A stretch of 64,000 nt of DNA from Enterococcus sp. DIV2402 (GCF_017426705.2 NZ_CP147251.1:1526501-1590500), one strand, 5' to 3'; shown: positions 45,822-55,437, counted from the stretch's first letter. Notes: generated by a model not told the origin, from the letters alone. Translations and numbers: made by a program.

Positions 45822-45830
45822 TGGTAAAAT
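45822..45830 (+). promoter_or_regulatory. Extended -10 promoter of pbp2B
   Basis: TGGTAAAAT (TGn plus TAAAAT), 34 nt before the ATG at 45865, downstream of a T-rich tract. Confidence 0.5.
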
Positions 45831-45864
45831 AAGACAGTAGCTCGAGTATGGAAGGAATGTCAAC

Positions 45865-47955
45865 ATGCAGAAATTTAAAAAGAACTTCTCTGGAAATGCC
45901 AATCGAAAATCACATGTTCCTTTTCGATTAAATTTATTATTTTTCGTTATTTTTACATTATTTGTTATCTTAATTGCTCAATTAGGGCATTTACAAATTA
46001 TAAATAGCAATCAGCTTGAAGAACAATTGAAAGCTTCATCAGTAATCACTATCCAGGGAAGCACACCGCGTGGAATGATTTACGATGCTTCTGGTGAAGC
46101 GCTAGTAGAAAATGAAGCCAATGCTGCCATTACGTTTACTCGTGGGATTGAAATGACGGCTAACGATTTATTAGATATTGCCACTCGTTTAAATGAATTA
46201 ATCGATATTGAAGCAGATGATGCACTCACTGAACGAGATTTAAAAGATTTTTGGTTAGCTAATAAAGAAAATCTCAATGAAGCAAGAGAACGATTAACCA
46301 CAACAGAAAAATTAGCTGGAACTTCAAAAGAATATGAATTATTAGTTGGAAAAGTATCAGATGATGAGATTCAATTTGATGGCGAACAACTAAAAGTAGC
46401 AACTATTTTTAAACGATTAAATAGTGCACAACAACTAAAAACAGTTTTTGTGAAGAATAAAGACGTAACTGACGAAGAGCTAGCATTAGTTTCTGAACGT
46501 GCAAAAGAACTACCTGGGGTATCTACAGGTACAGATTGGACAAGATCATTACGTACAGGGAATAATTCAATAAAAAGTGTGATTGGTCGCGTATCAACAG
46601 AAGGATTACAAGCCGAAAATGCAGAAGAATATCTAGCTAAAGGATATGCGTTAAATGACCGTGTCGGCACTAGTTTTTTAGAAAAACAATATGAAGAAGT
46701 TCTTCAAGGTGTTAAATCACAACAAGAAATTAAAGTTGGCAATGACGGAACAATTGAAAATCAAAAAGAGATTTCTCCAGGTGAAAAAGGAGATAACTTA
46801 GTATTAACCATTGATACAGCTTTTCAAGAAAAAGTTGATGAACTTGTTAAGAACCTTTATCAAAATCTAGTTGATACTAAGGTAGCTGAGTATTCGCCAG
46901 GAATTTATGTAGTTGCTATGAATCCTAAAACTGGAGGAATCATGGCGATGTCAGGTTATCATCATGATATTGAAACCAATGAGCTGTCTGAAAATGCTAT
47001 TGGAACCTATCAAGCCGCTTTTGAACCTGGCTCTGTTATGAAAGCCGCAACAATTACAGCTGGTTGGGAAAACGATGTACTCGAAGGCAACCAAGTGTTG
47101 TATGATCAACCGATTTATCTACCAGGTAGTACAAAAGCTTCGATCTTCAACAAATTAGGTTACAATAATCGTAATTTGAATGTCGTGCAAGCACTTGAAT
47201 TATCTTCAAACTCGTATATGATTCAAATTGCTTTGCGTTTGATGGGCATTGATTACAAAGGAGGAGACTTGTATATTCCTGGAGTGACAAGTCAAGAAGA
47301 TACGTATAAGAAACTCCGTAAGGCTATGGGCTCTTATGGGTTAGGCGTGAAAACAGAAATTGATTTACCAAACGAAGAAACTGGTCTGCAACCAAGTGTT
47401 TCTAGCTTATCGGATGAAAATAATGATGCAGGTAAAGTTTTGGATTTAGCCTTTGGACAGTTTGATACGTATACTGCCATGCAACTTGCACAATACGTGT
47501 CTACAGTGGCCAATGGAGGACAACGGATGCAACCTCATCTAGTTTCAGGTATTTATGGCAATGATCAAAATGGTAACCTAGGTGAGTTGAAGGAAGAAAT
47601 TGAACCGAATGTTTTAAATAAAATTGATATTTCTTCTGCAAATATGGAATTGTTACAAGAAGGCTTTTATCAAGTCGTTCATGGAAGTGATCCCTATACA
47701 ACAGCACGCTCACTAACTGCAGCTAAGATGGATTTAGCTGCCAAAACAGGTACAGCTGAACGAGTTATTTATGTAGATGGGAAACCTGTTGATGTTGACA
47801 ATTTGAATATGGTAGCATATGGTCCTTATTCTGATCCTGAAATTGCTGTGTCTGTAGTAATTCCACAGTTGAAAGGTGAGAATCGTGGCACACCAAACTT
47901 AGATTTGACTCGTCAAATTATGGATGCTTATTATGATTTATATTTAGCAGAATAG
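45865..47955 (+). CDS. pbp2B: Class B penicillin-binding protein PBP2B
   Basis: 696-aa monofunctional D,D-transpeptidase for septal or peripheral peptidoglycan. Cytoplasmic tail, one membrane segment (RLNLLFFVIFTLFVILIAQL), PBP dimerisation domain, then the transpeptidase domain with Ser390 in FEPGSVMKAA (SxxK), SSNSYM (SxN) and Lys627 in AAKTGTAE (KTG). No PASTA domains. Size and sequence agree with enterococcal PBP2B rather than low-affinity PBP5. AAGGAATG is the ribosome site. Confidence 0.9.
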   Translation: MQKFKKNFSGNANRKSHVPFRLNLLFFVIFTLFVILIAQLGHLQIINSNQLEEQLKASSVITIQGSTPRGMIYDASGEALVENEANAAITFTRGIEMTANDLLDIATRLNELIDIEADDALTERDLKDFWLANKENLNEARERLTTTEKLAGTSKEYELLVGKVSDDEIQFDGEQLKVATIFKRLNSAQQLKTVFVKNKDVTDEELALVSERAKELPGVSTGTDWTRSLRTGNNSIKSVIGRVSTEGLQAENAEEYLAKGYALNDRVGTSFLEKQYEEVLQGVKSQQEIKVGNDGTIENQKEISPGEKGDNLVLTIDTAFQEKVDELVKNLYQNLVDTKVAEYSPGIYVVAMNPKTGGIMAMSGYHHDIETNELSENAIGTYQAAFEPGSVMKAATITAGWENDVLEGNQVLYDQPIYLPGSTKASIFNKLGYNNRNLNVVQALELSSNSYMIQIALRLMGIDYKGGDLYIPGVTSQEDTYKKLRKAMGSYGLGVKTEIDLPNEETGLQPSVSSLSDENNDAGKVLDLAFGQFDTYTAMQLAQYVSTVANGGQRMQPHLVSGIYGNDQNGNLGELKEEIEPNVLNKIDISSANMELLQEGFYQVVHGSDPYTTARSLTAAKMDLAAKTGTAERVIYVDGKPVDVDNLNMVAYGPYSDPEIAVSVVIPQLKGENRGTPNLDLTRQIMDAYYDLYLAE

Positions 47956-47956
47956 C

Positions 47957-47992
47957 AAAAAGATAGATGCTTTTTAGTATCTATCTTTTTTT
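47957..47992 (+). terminator. Intrinsic terminator after pbp2B
   Basis: AAAAAGATAGAT / ATCTATCTTTTT, 10-nt loop, T run. Confidence 0.9.
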
Positions 47993-48013
47993 ATTGCAAA
48001 ATGTAAGAAGTTA

Positions 48014-48117
48014 TTGACAAATAGTTAGGTACCGAATTATACTTTATTTTAAAGTAAAGTTAGGTACCTAAGTAAAATGCAAACCGATTCTCTCTAAGTC
48101 TGCATTGAGAATTTTTT
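48014..48117 (+). promoter_or_regulatory. Strong promoter with two TTAGGTACC operator-like sites and a structured leader
   Basis: TTGACA (48014), 18-nt spacer, TATACT (48038). TTAGGTACCGAA sits in the spacer (48025-48036) and the perfect palindrome TTAGGTACCTAA at 48060-48071, just past the start point. ACTTTA-TTT-TAAAGT lies between them. The transcript then holds a six-codon ORF (MQTDSL, 48077-48097). AATGCA (48076) can pair with TGCATT (48101), and ATTCTC (48087) with GAGAAT (48107) followed by T6, giving a weak terminator or an H-type pseudoknot. Repression plus attenuation is inferred. Confidence 0.5.
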
Positions 48118-48138
48118 AGGTTGAATGGTTTCTTTATG

Positions 48139-48168
48139 TTCGTGAAAACGTTAAGTATAAAGTATAAT
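48139..48168 (+). promoter_or_regulatory. Second predicted promoter of the antiporter gene, overlapping a cre-like site
   Basis: TTCGTG, 18-nt spacer, TATAAT at 48163. The sequence at 48142-48156 matches the cre consensus at 13 of 15 positions. Confidence 0.4.
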
Positions 48169-48205
48169 GGATTAGATGCAAAACTCAAGGAAAGAAGATG
48201 GTACG

Positions 48206-50227
48206 ATGGAATTTATTGAACTACTCATTATCATTGCATTAACAATTACTTTCTCAAATATTTTAAGTAAAGTAATGCCCACAATCCCAATCTTTTTTGC
48301 CCAAATTTTTCTAGGCATTCTCTTAGGGATGTCAAAATATGGACATGAAATTACGTTTGAACCAGAGATTTTTCTGGTGATGATTATTGCGCCTCTCTTG
48401 TTTCGAGAAGGAGAAGAGGCGAATATTTCTTCGATTGCTAAGAATTTTTCCACAATTTTATTTTTAGCATTTGGTGGAGTTATTTTGACTTTATTAGCAG
48501 TCGGATTTACGCTTCACACATTCTTCCCAACGATTCCTCTGGCCGCTTGTTTAGCGTTCGGAGCAGCTTTAGGACCGACCGATGCGGTTGCAGTTGGTTC
48601 GCTCTCTAAAAAACTTAAAATGCCTGATAAAGTTATTAATATTTTAAATGGTGAAGGCTTGTTAAATGATGCGTCGGGTGTAACAGCCTTTCAATTTGCT
48701 GTAGCAGCATTATTAACTGGGACTTTTTCTGTGTTAGATGCGTCAGTCACTTTAGTTTTATCTAGTATTGGTGGAGCTTTAGTCGGGATTGGTGTTGTGT
48801 GGGTCAAAAATAGAATACTTAATTTCATTGAACAAGCAGCAGCTAAAGATGTGATTAGCTATTTATTAATTGAATTGCTCTTACCCTTTGTTGTCTATGT
48901 TATTGCAGAAATTATGGGTGTTTCAGGAATTATTGCAGCCGTAGTTGCTGGTGTTTTACAATCGAGAAGCCATCAGCGGGTGACACTATTTGATGCTCAG
49001 TTAGCTAATGTATCTGAGAATATTTGGAGTACGATTGGTTTTACTTTAAATGCACTGGTATTTTTATTTTTAGGAATTGAATTATCAGAAGTTGTTTCAC
49101 CTGTATGGACAGACCGAACGTATTCAAATGGCTGGCTATTGATGATCGTCTTACTAATTACTGCAGTCGTCTTTTTAATTCGTTTCTTGTTTGTTGGTGG
49201 GTTTTATTTAGTAAAAGAACATCGTACTACTGAAAAAACAACCTTGCGTGAAATTTTATTGCTGACTTTTGGTGGCGTAAAAGGAACGGTCAGCTTAGCA
49301 GCTATTTTTATTTTACCATTATCTGTAAATGGCGTTGTATTTGAGCAGCGTGCGTTGTTATTATTTTTGACTGCCTGTGTCATTTTTGTTAGTTTAACCA
49401 TTGGGATGTTAATCTTACCACTTCTTTCCGATGGAGAATATGAACGACCAATTGATTTAAAAGAACTAGAAGTATTAAACGCAGTCATTAAATATTTACA
49501 ACAAAAATTAGTAAAGAATTCTCTTTCAGAAGAAGAAGAAACCGCTATTGAAGCAATTGTTGATCAGTATCGAATGCGAATATGGGAGATAACAACTGAA
49601 GGCATGACTGAAAGTGATCAGAAAAAAGTGCAAGAATTGCAAGCATGGACGTTGACGATTGAGCAACAAGGCTTAGATGAAATGTACCAAAAAGGTGAAA
49701 TTAGTCAAACAAGTTATGCTATTTATAATCGATTGCTAGATCGTTATGAATTCAAAAATGAAAAAAAATTCTTGTCATTTATTAGTTTATGGTTATTAAT
49801 CGGTCGTCGTTTATTACGTATGTTATTACATCCAAAACGTTTCTGGCATTTAAAACGTAACCGAGATTTTCCGAAAAACCCTAAAATTAATGTCAATGAA
49901 TTGAAATATATTTATGATATGAATACTTTACGTATTAATCAACTATTAGAATCAAAAGAAGAAAAAGTCAGCAAAACGGTTTTATCATTTCTTGTTGGTC
50001 GTCGTGAAATGTTATTGAAACGTATGTATCATCGGAATGTGGTATCAATGGTTTCGATTGAAAAAAGCTCGATTTATGAACGCGAACTATTAAATGGTTA
50101 TACGTACGAACGTCGAACAATCGACGAATTTGAACGGGAAGAGAAAATCTCTTCTTTATTAGCCAATAGTTACCGTCAAAAAGTTAATTTGTTAGAATCA
50201 TTCGCTATTAGTAAAAATTTACATTAA
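48206..50227 (+). CDS. Na+/H+ antiporter, CPA1 (NhaP/NhaK-like)
   Basis: 673-aa membrane protein. About twelve membrane segments (to about residue 415) precede a long cytoplasmic C-terminal region of about 250 aa rich in Lys/Glu. CPA1 motifs are FGAALGPTDAVAVGSL and GEGLLNDASGVTAFQF, containing the ion-binding Asp residues. ATG 48206 is favoured over the in-frame ATG 48176, which has no ribosome site; the site for 48206 is itself weak (GAAGATGG). It exchanges Na+ or K+ for H+. The leader upstream suggests tight control. Confidence 0.9.
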   Translation: MEFIELLIIIALTITFSNILSKVMPTIPIFFAQIFLGILLGMSKYGHEITFEPEIFLVMIIAPLLFREGEEANISSIAKNFSTILFLAFGGVILTLLAVGFTLHTFFPTIPLAACLAFGAALGPTDAVAVGSLSKKLKMPDKVINILNGEGLLNDASGVTAFQFAVAALLTGTFSVLDASVTLVLSSIGGALVGIGVVWVKNRILNFIEQAAAKDVISYLLIELLLPFVVYVIAEIMGVSGIIAAVVAGVLQSRSHQRVTLFDAQLANVSENIWSTIGFTLNALVFLFLGIELSEVVSPVWTDRTYSNGWLLMIVLLITAVVFLIRFLFVGGFYLVKEHRTTEKTTLREILLLTFGGVKGTVSLAAIFILPLSVNGVVFEQRALLLFLTACVIFVSLTIGMLILPLLSDGEYERPIDLKELEVLNAVIKYLQQKLVKNSLSEEEETAIEAIVDQYRMRIWEITTEGMTESDQKKVQELQAWTLTIEQQGLDEMYQKGEISQTSYAIYNRLLDRYEFKNEKKFLSFISLWLLIGRRLLRMLLHPKRFWHLKRNRDFPKNPKINVNELKYIYDMNTLRINQLLESKEEKVSKTVLSFLVGRREMLLKRMYHRNVVSMVSIEKSSIYERELLNGYTYERRTIDEFEREEKISSLLANSYRQKVNLLESFAISKNLH

Positions 50228-50255
50228 GCTTAACGAGTTTAGGTTATAAGTACAC

Positions 50256-50338
50256 ACTATAAAAATATTCGAACGATAAAGAGAAAGCGCCCGCTAGTCA
50301 GCAGAAACACACTCTATATCGTTCGAATATTTTATAGT
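50256..50338. repeat. Long stem-loop (about 22-bp arms) before the ABC-F gene
   Basis: ACTATAAAAATATTCGAACGATA (50256-50278) pairs with the segment at 50317-50338, with one extra A in the left arm. The stem continues through AGAG/CTCT, leaving a 28-nt loop that is distinctly richer in G and C than the arms. No T run follows, so it is not a standard terminator. It could be a miniature inverted-repeat element, a structured leader of the ABC-F mRNA, or a 3' structure of the antiporter mRNA. Confidence 0.7.
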
Positions 50339-50401
50339 TAACAGACTTATATCAAGAGCTCGTTTTGTGTTACAATAGCGAAAGGAAATGGAGGGGATTC
50401 T

Positions 50402-52279
50402 GTGAAGGAATTAAAAGTAAGTGAGTTGACTAAAACTTACGGAGAAAAAACGCTTTTTGATCAGATTTCCTTTTTAATTCATGAGAGAGATCGTATTGGA
50501 TTAATCGGAGTAAATGGAACGGGAAAAACCAGTTTATTAGGAATTTTATCAGGAAAAGATAGTGGTGATGGTGATCGCCAACAAGTATTTTATCCGAGTG
50601 AGTATCGTATAGGTTATTTGTCACAAAATACTGTTTTTGACAACAATCAAACTGTTTTAGAAGCAGTTTTTCAAGGGGAAAGCGAACAATTAAAAACAGT
50701 GAAACGATATGAAAAAGCCTTATTAAATCTTGAAATAAATGGTTCGGATGCCAATGCTCAAAAAGAATATACATTAGCTGAAGAAGCGATGAATGAAAAA
50801 GATGCCTGGTTAACAGATACCAATGCAAAAATTATTTTACAGAAATTAGGCATTCATCAATTAGATAAATTGGTCAGTGAATTATCTGGTGGACAGCAAA
50901 AACGTGTAGGTCTAGCTCAGGTTTTAATTGATGAACCAGATTTATTATTATTAGATGAACCAACCAACCATCTTGATTATGAAGCCATTCAATGGTTAGA
51001 AGGTTATTTGAATCAGTATCGTGGGGCGCTATTAATGGTGACGCATGATCGTTATTTCTTAGATCGTGTGACTAATCGTATCTTTGAATTATCTTTTGGT
51101 AAACTTTATGAATATCAAGGAAACTACGAAGCTTATGTATTCGCGCGTGCAGAACGTGAACGAGTAGAAAGTGAACAAGAACAAAAACGTCACCAGCTGT
51201 ACAAACAAGAATTATCTTGGATGCGTGCTGGAGTTAAAGCACGAACGACTAAGCAGCAAGCCCGAATCAACCGCTTTGAAGATTTAAAAGAGAATCTTCA
51301 TCAAGTGAAAACAAATGGGGAAGTTGAAATTGATATTGCAACGAAACGCTTAGGAAAAAAAGTGTTAGAAATCAAAGATGGCGTGTATCATATTGAAAAT
51401 CAAGCCATCTTGAATCATTTTGATTTATTGATTCAAGCTAGAGAACGCTTAGGAATTACTGGAGAAAATGGTGCCGGAAAATCAACATTGTTAAATATTT
51501 TGGCAAGACGTTTACCTTTAGAGCAAGGTGAATTAATTGTAGGTGAGACTGTTCGTTTAGCCTATTATACACAGCAAAACGAAGCAATGGATAATGAGCA
51601 ACGGATGATTGCGTATTTACAAGAAGCAGCAGAAGAAGTGAAACGTAGTGATGGCACACAAATTAGTGTGGCTGAAATGTTAGAGCGCTTTTTGTTTCCA
51701 CGTTTTATGCATGGGACAAAAATTGGCAAACTATCTGGTGGTGAAAAACGCCGCTTATACCTATTGAAACTATTGATTGGTCAACCAAACGTCTTACTGT
51801 TAGATGAGCCAACGAATGATTTGGACATCGATACCTTAACTATTCTTGAAGATTATTTACAATCTTTTCCAGGGGCTGTTATTACGGTGTCGCATGATCG
51901 TTACTTCTTAGATAAAGTAGCAGAAAAACTGCTGATTTTTAAAGGTCAGGGGCAAATTGAGGCCTATTTTGGTTCGATTAATGACTATTTAACAGAAGAA
52001 CCCAAAGAAGTAGTTGTTAAAGTCAAGTCGATTGAAAAACAACCAGAGAAAAAAATTAAAAAGAAATTAAGTTATATGGAGAAGAAAGAATGGGAAACCA
52101 TTGAAGATGATATTGCTAAATTAGAAGAACAAATGGATCTTTATACAGAAGAAATGAATCACCAAGGTGACAACTTTACGAAGCTACAAGAGTTACAACA
52201 TGCGCTGACAGAAACGGAAAAATTGTTAGATGAAAAAATGGAACGTTGGGCGTATTTAAGTGAACTAGCTGACGAGTAG
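50402..52279 (+). CDS. ABC-F ATPase, Uup/YfmR-like
   Basis: 625-aa soluble protein with two ABC domains: GVNGTGKTSL with LSGGQQKRVGL and DEPTNHLD, then GENGAGKSTL with LSGGEKRRLYL and DEPTNDLD. A C-terminal coiled coil (about 555-625, EEQMDLYTEEMNHQGDNFTK) marks the Uup branch rather than resistance factors such as LsaA or OptrA. Uup/YfmR-type proteins act on ribosomes stalled at difficult sequences. The GTG start has GGAGGGG 6 nt upstream. thyA follows 11 nt later. Confidence 0.9.
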   Translation: MKELKVSELTKTYGEKTLFDQISFLIHERDRIGLIGVNGTGKTSLLGILSGKDSGDGDRQQVFYPSEYRIGYLSQNTVFDNNQTVLEAVFQGESEQLKTVKRYEKALLNLEINGSDANAQKEYTLAEEAMNEKDAWLTDTNAKIILQKLGIHQLDKLVSELSGGQQKRVGLAQVLIDEPDLLLLDEPTNHLDYEAIQWLEGYLNQYRGALLMVTHDRYFLDRVTNRIFELSFGKLYEYQGNYEAYVFARAERERVESEQEQKRHQLYKQELSWMRAGVKARTTKQQARINRFEDLKENLHQVKTNGEVEIDIATKRLGKKVLEIKDGVYHIENQAILNHFDLLIQARERLGITGENGAGKSTLLNILARRLPLEQGELIVGETVRLAYYTQQNEAMDNEQRMIAYLQEAAEEVKRSDGTQISVAEMLERFLFPRFMHGTKIGKLSGGEKRRLYLLKLLIGQPNVLLLDEPTNDLDIDTLTILEDYLQSFPGAVITVSHDRYFLDKVAEKLLIFKGQGQIEAYFGSINDYLTEEPKEVVVKVKSIEKQPEKKIKKKLSYMEKKEWETIEDDIAKLEEQMDLYTEEMNHQGDNFTKLQELQHALTETEKLLDEKMERWAYLSELADE

Positions 52280-52290
52280 GAGGAAGATAA

Positions 52291-53238
52291 ATGGAACAAG
52301 CATACCTTGACTTAGGTAAAAAAATTCTTGAAGAAGGCAATCAAAAAGGTGATCGGACAGGAACAGGAACAAAAAGTATTTTTGGTCATCAAATGCGTTT
52401 TGATTTGCAACAGGGATTTCCTTTATTAACGACTAAACGTGTTCCTTTTGGATTAATTAAAAGTGAGCTATTATGGTTTTTAAAAGGTGATACGAATATT
52501 CGCTATTTATTACAACATAATAATCATATTTGGGATGAGTGGGCGTTTGAACGTTATGTTAAAAGTTCTGACTATCAAGGACCCGATATGACAGATTTTG
52601 GTCGTCGTTGTCTAATAGATGAAGAATTTAATGAAGTGTATCAAAAAGAATTGGCAGCTTTTTGCCAAAAAATTGTAGACGATGAAGCATTTGCGAAACA
52701 ACATGGTGATTTAGGAAAAGTATATGGTTATCAATGGCGCCATTGGGAAACGGTCAACGGTGGTTTTATTGATCAAATTCAAGATTTAATCAGTATGATT
52801 AAAACAAATCCTAATTCGAGACGTTTAATTGTTTCAGCGTGGAATCCAGAAGATGTTCCTACAATGGCACTGCCTCCATGTCATACGATGTTTCAGTTCT
52901 ATGTGAATGATGGTAAATTAAGTTGTCAGCTATATCAACGGAGTGCCGATGTTTTTTTAGGAGTTCCTTTTAATATTGCTAGTTACGCTTTGTTGACGCA
53001 TTTAATTGCTCACGAAACCGGCCTTGCAGTTGGCGAATTTATCCATACTTTAGGTGATGCTCACCTTTATAATAATCACTTTGATCAAATGAGTGAACAA
53101 TTAACACGTGATGTACGACCTGCGCCTAAATTGATTTTAAATGAAGACAAACAATCAATTTTTGATTTTGAAATGACAGATATCACACTTGAAGGATACA
53201 ATCCACATCCAACAATTAAAGCACCAATTGCAGTGTAG
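52291..53238 (+). CDS. thyA: Thymidylate synthase
   Basis: 315 aa, the long form with the insertion found in lactic acid bacteria (about residues 85-135). It converts dUMP to dTMP with methylene-tetrahydrofolate. The nucleophile is in [12 protein letters not shown]; other signatures are [12 protein letters not shown] and [27 protein letters not shown] upstream of the ATG. Paired with dfrA, which recycles the dihydrofolate it makes. Confidence 0.97.
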   Translation: MEQAYLDLGKKILEEGNQKGDRTGTGTKSIFGHQMRFDLQQGFPLLTTKRVPFGLIKSELLWFLKGDTNIRYLLQHNNHIWDEWAFERYVKSSDYQGPDMTDFGRRCLIDEEFNEVYQKELAAFCQKIVDDEAFAKQHGDLGKVYGYQWRHWETVNGGFIDQIQDLISMIKTNPNSRRLIVSAWNPEDVPTMALPPCHTMFQFYVNDGKLSCQLYQRSADVFLGVPFNIASYALLTHLIAHETGLAVGEFIHTLGDAHLYNNHFDQMSEQLTRDVRPAPKLILNEDKQSIFDFEMTDITLEGYNPHPTIKAPIAV

Positions 53239-53256
53239 GAGAAAGAAGGGAAATAA

Positions 53257-53745
53257 ATGTTAGTAGCACTTTGGGCACAAGATAAAAATGGTCTCATTGG
53301 AAAGGATAATCAACTTCCATGGAGTTTGCCAGCAGACTTAAAATTTTTTAAAGAAACCACCATTGGTAATACGATTGTAATGGGAAGAAAAACATTTGAA
53401 GGAATGGGAAAACGTGCGTTGCCCTCTCGTCAAACAATTGTTCTAACGAGAGATAAGAATTATCAAAGCGAAGGCGTTTTAGTTATGCATACCGTAGAAG
53501 AAATTCTTGACTATGCTAAACAATCAGGTCATCCAGTCTATATTATCGGTGGAGCATTAATTTTCAAAGATTATTTACCTTATTGTGACCAATTACTTCG
53601 AACGATGATTGATGAAGAATTTGATGGTGACATTTATATGCCTGAAATTGATTGGTCTCAGTGGGAATTAGTCCAATCAACAGAGGGTGTAGTAGACGAA
53701 AAAAATAAATATGCACATCGATATGAAACATTTGAGCGCAAATAA
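53257..53745 (+). CDS. dfrA: Dihydrofolate reductase
   Basis: 162 aa, chromosomal type. Features are LVALWAQDKNGLIGKDNQLPW, LKFFKETTIGNTIVMGRKTFE and the NADPH loop VYIIGGALIF. It regenerates tetrahydrofolate used by ThyA and is the target of trimethoprim. No sign of transfer; base composition like its neighbours. AAGAAGGG upstream of the ATG. Confidence 0.97.
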   Translation: MLVALWAQDKNGLIGKDNQLPWSLPADLKFFKETTIGNTIVMGRKTFEGMGKRALPSRQTIVLTRDKNYQSEGVLVMHTVEEILDYAKQSGHPVYIIGGALIFKDYLPYCDQLLRTMIDEEFDGDIYMPEIDWSQWELVQSTEGVVDEKNKYAHRYETFERK

Positions 53746-53780
53746 AAAGAAGCAGTTCGAGCATCGAACTGCTTCTTTTT
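53744..53780. terminator. Bidirectional terminator between dfrA and hlyIII
   Basis: 17-bp perfect arms AAAAAGAAGCAGTTCGA / TCGAACTGCTTCTTTTT with a GCA loop; A and T runs on both sides serve both strands. Confidence 0.95.
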
Positions 53781-54433
53781 TAAGTGAAAAATAAAACAGA
53801 AAAATACATCAGACCTGCGCCTAACATGACAAATAAATGCCAAACAACATGCATAAACCGCACATGTTTTAAGCTATAAAACAAGGCGCCTACTGTATAA
53901 GAAACACCGCCACTGGCTAATAGAATAGTTCCCCAAAGTCCAAGCGACTGTGTCAATGGTTGAAAAGCGAATAAACATAACCATCCCATAATGATGTAAA
54001 TAACAGTTGAGATTTTCGAAACGGTTTCTTGCTTGTGCAGGGTAATGGATTTGTACACGATACCACTGATGGCTAACAGCCAAATCGCTACAAATAAGGT
54101 CCAACCTAACCATCCTTGGATGCTTAATAAACAAAATGGCGTGTAGCTACCAGCAATTAATAAAAAAATCGATGCATGATCAAAGACTTGAAAGACTTTT
54201 TTCGCTTTGGTAAAAATTAAGCTGTGAAACAAGGTAGAAAATAAAAATAACAAAATCATCGTGGAACCGTATAACGCATAAGAAACGACATGAATTGGCG
54301 AGCCTAAATGTGCGCCTTTGACTAACAAAATGACCAGGCCAGCGATACTAAGTCCAAAGCCTACACCATGTGTGACGGCATTTAGTACTTCATTGACGAT
54401 GAGATATTTACGAGTAAATTTAGATGTTTCCAT
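53780..54433 (-). CDS. Hemolysin III family membrane protein (PAQR-like)
   Basis: 217 aa with seven membrane segments. The family's metal-binding residues are visible: NAVTHGVGF near the start, STLFHSLIF, and VRFMHVVWHLFVMLGA near the end (HxxxH). HlyIII/YqfA proteins are related to progestin/adipoQ receptors; in bacteria the function is unclear, with membrane fluidity proposed for some, and haemolysis should not be assumed. AGAGG lies 10 nt before the ATG. Its neighbourhood (thyA, dfrA, degV) recalls the Bacillus order. Confidence 0.9.
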   Translation of the reverse strand: METSKFTRKYLIVNEVLNAVTHGVGFGLSIAGLVILLVKGAHLGSPIHVVSYALYGSTMILLFLFSTLFHSLIFTKAKKVFQVFDHASIFLLIAGSYTPFCLLSIQGWLGWTLFVAIWLLAISGIVYKSITLHKQETVSKISTVIYIIMGWLCLFAFQPLTQSLGLWGTILLASGGVSYTVGALFYSLKHVRFMHVVWHLFVMLGAGLMYFSVLFFT

Positions 54434-54573
54434 AAATGGTTGCCTCTTTTCATTTGGAAATTAGTTAAGTTAGATGAAAAATTAATTTTTGTTTGTTATA
54501 CTAAAGGGAAGAAATGGTTCATTAGTATTCTAACACGAAACAGGACCAGTGTTAAAGAGAGAGTGAAAGAAGA

Positions 54574-55416
54574 ATGGGAAATCTTAAGATAGTTACTGAT
54601 TCATCTTGTACAATGAAAAAAAGTGTGAGAGATCAGTTGAATATTCATGTAGTGCCATTATCAGTGATGATTGATGGTGTGGTGTATCGTGATGACGATC
54701 AGCTACCTGGAGAAAAATTCATGGAAATGATGTCAACTTCCAAAGAGTTACCAAAGACCAGTCAACCGCCAATCGGTGAATTTGCTGAATTATATGATGA
54801 ATTAGGAAAAGATGGTAGTGAAATTTTATCTATTCATATGACCAAAGCATTAAGTGGAACGGTTGAGGCTGCTAGACAAGCAAGTAACCTTTCAAAAAGT
54901 AACGTAACAGTTGTAGAAACTGATATGACAGACCAAGGACTATCTTTTGCAGTGATTCGAGCAGCAGAATTAGCACAAGAAGGAAAAAGCTTAAATGAAG
55001 TTTTACCAGTTGTTCAAAATATTTTAAGCAATACAAAACTATTTATTGGCTTATCGACATTGGAAAATCTAGTAAAAGGTGGTCGAATCAGTCGTGCAAA
55101 AGGAATGCTGTCTAGTTTTCTAAATATGCGTGTTATTATGGAATTAAAAAATTCTGAATTAATTCCAGTCGTTAAAGGCCGTGGTGTCAAGACATTTAAC
55201 AAATGGTTTGAAGAACTAAAAAATGAGTTAAAAAATAATCCAGCAGTCAAGCAAATAGGAATTTCCTATGCAGGTGGGTTAGAGCAATCTGAAAAATTCA
55301 AACGTGAATTGCAAGAAATCTTCCCTAAAATGGATATTTGTTTGTTGCATACCACACCAATTATTGCTACGCATACAGGTGAAGGCGCATTTGCGATTAT
55401 GTATTATACAGAATAG
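54574..55416 (+). CDS. DegV-family fatty-acid-binding protein (FakB-like)
   Basis: 280 aa. The N-terminal KIVTDSSCTM and SKELPKTSQPPIGEF, then SIHMTKALSGTVEAA, and a C-terminal GISYAGGLEQSE are typical of DegV. These proteins present a bound fatty acid to the FakA kinase for phosphorylation and entry into phospholipid synthesis. Ribosome site GAAAGAAG is modest. No fakA is nearby. Which fatty acid is bound cannot be said. Confidence 0.9.
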   Translation: MGNLKIVTDSSCTMKKSVRDQLNIHVVPLSVMIDGVVYRDDDQLPGEKFMEMMSTSKELPKTSQPPIGEFAELYDELGKDGSEILSIHMTKALSGTVEAARQASNLSKSNVTVVETDMTDQGLSFAVIRAAELAQEGKSLNEVLPVVQNILSNTKLFIGLSTLENLVKGGRISRAKGMLSSFLNMRVIMELKNSELIPVVKGRGVKTFNKWFEELKNELKNNPAVKQIGISYAGGLEQSEKFKRELQEIFPKMDICLLHTTPIIATHTGEGAFAIMYYTE

Positions 55417-55437
55417 TCGAAGAAGTTCATTTGAATG

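Noticed and set aside
48014..48117. Fluoride or preQ1 riboswitch, or a DtxR-type metal box, in the antiporter leader
   Set aside because: A pseudoknot is possible, but the conserved bases of those aptamers are absent. TTAGGTACCTAA is shorter than known DtxR/MntR boxes.
50256..50338. Intrinsic terminator of the antiporter gene
   Set aside because: The right arm is followed by TAACAGACT rather than a T run.
50402..52279. Antibiotic-resistance ABC-F (Lsa/Msr/OptrA type)
   Set aside because: The C-terminal coiled coil and linker resemble the housekeeping Uup/YfmR branch.
53780..54433. A haemolysin virulence factor
   Set aside because: The family name is historical; the sequence shows a seven-segment PAQR-like membrane protein without toxin features.
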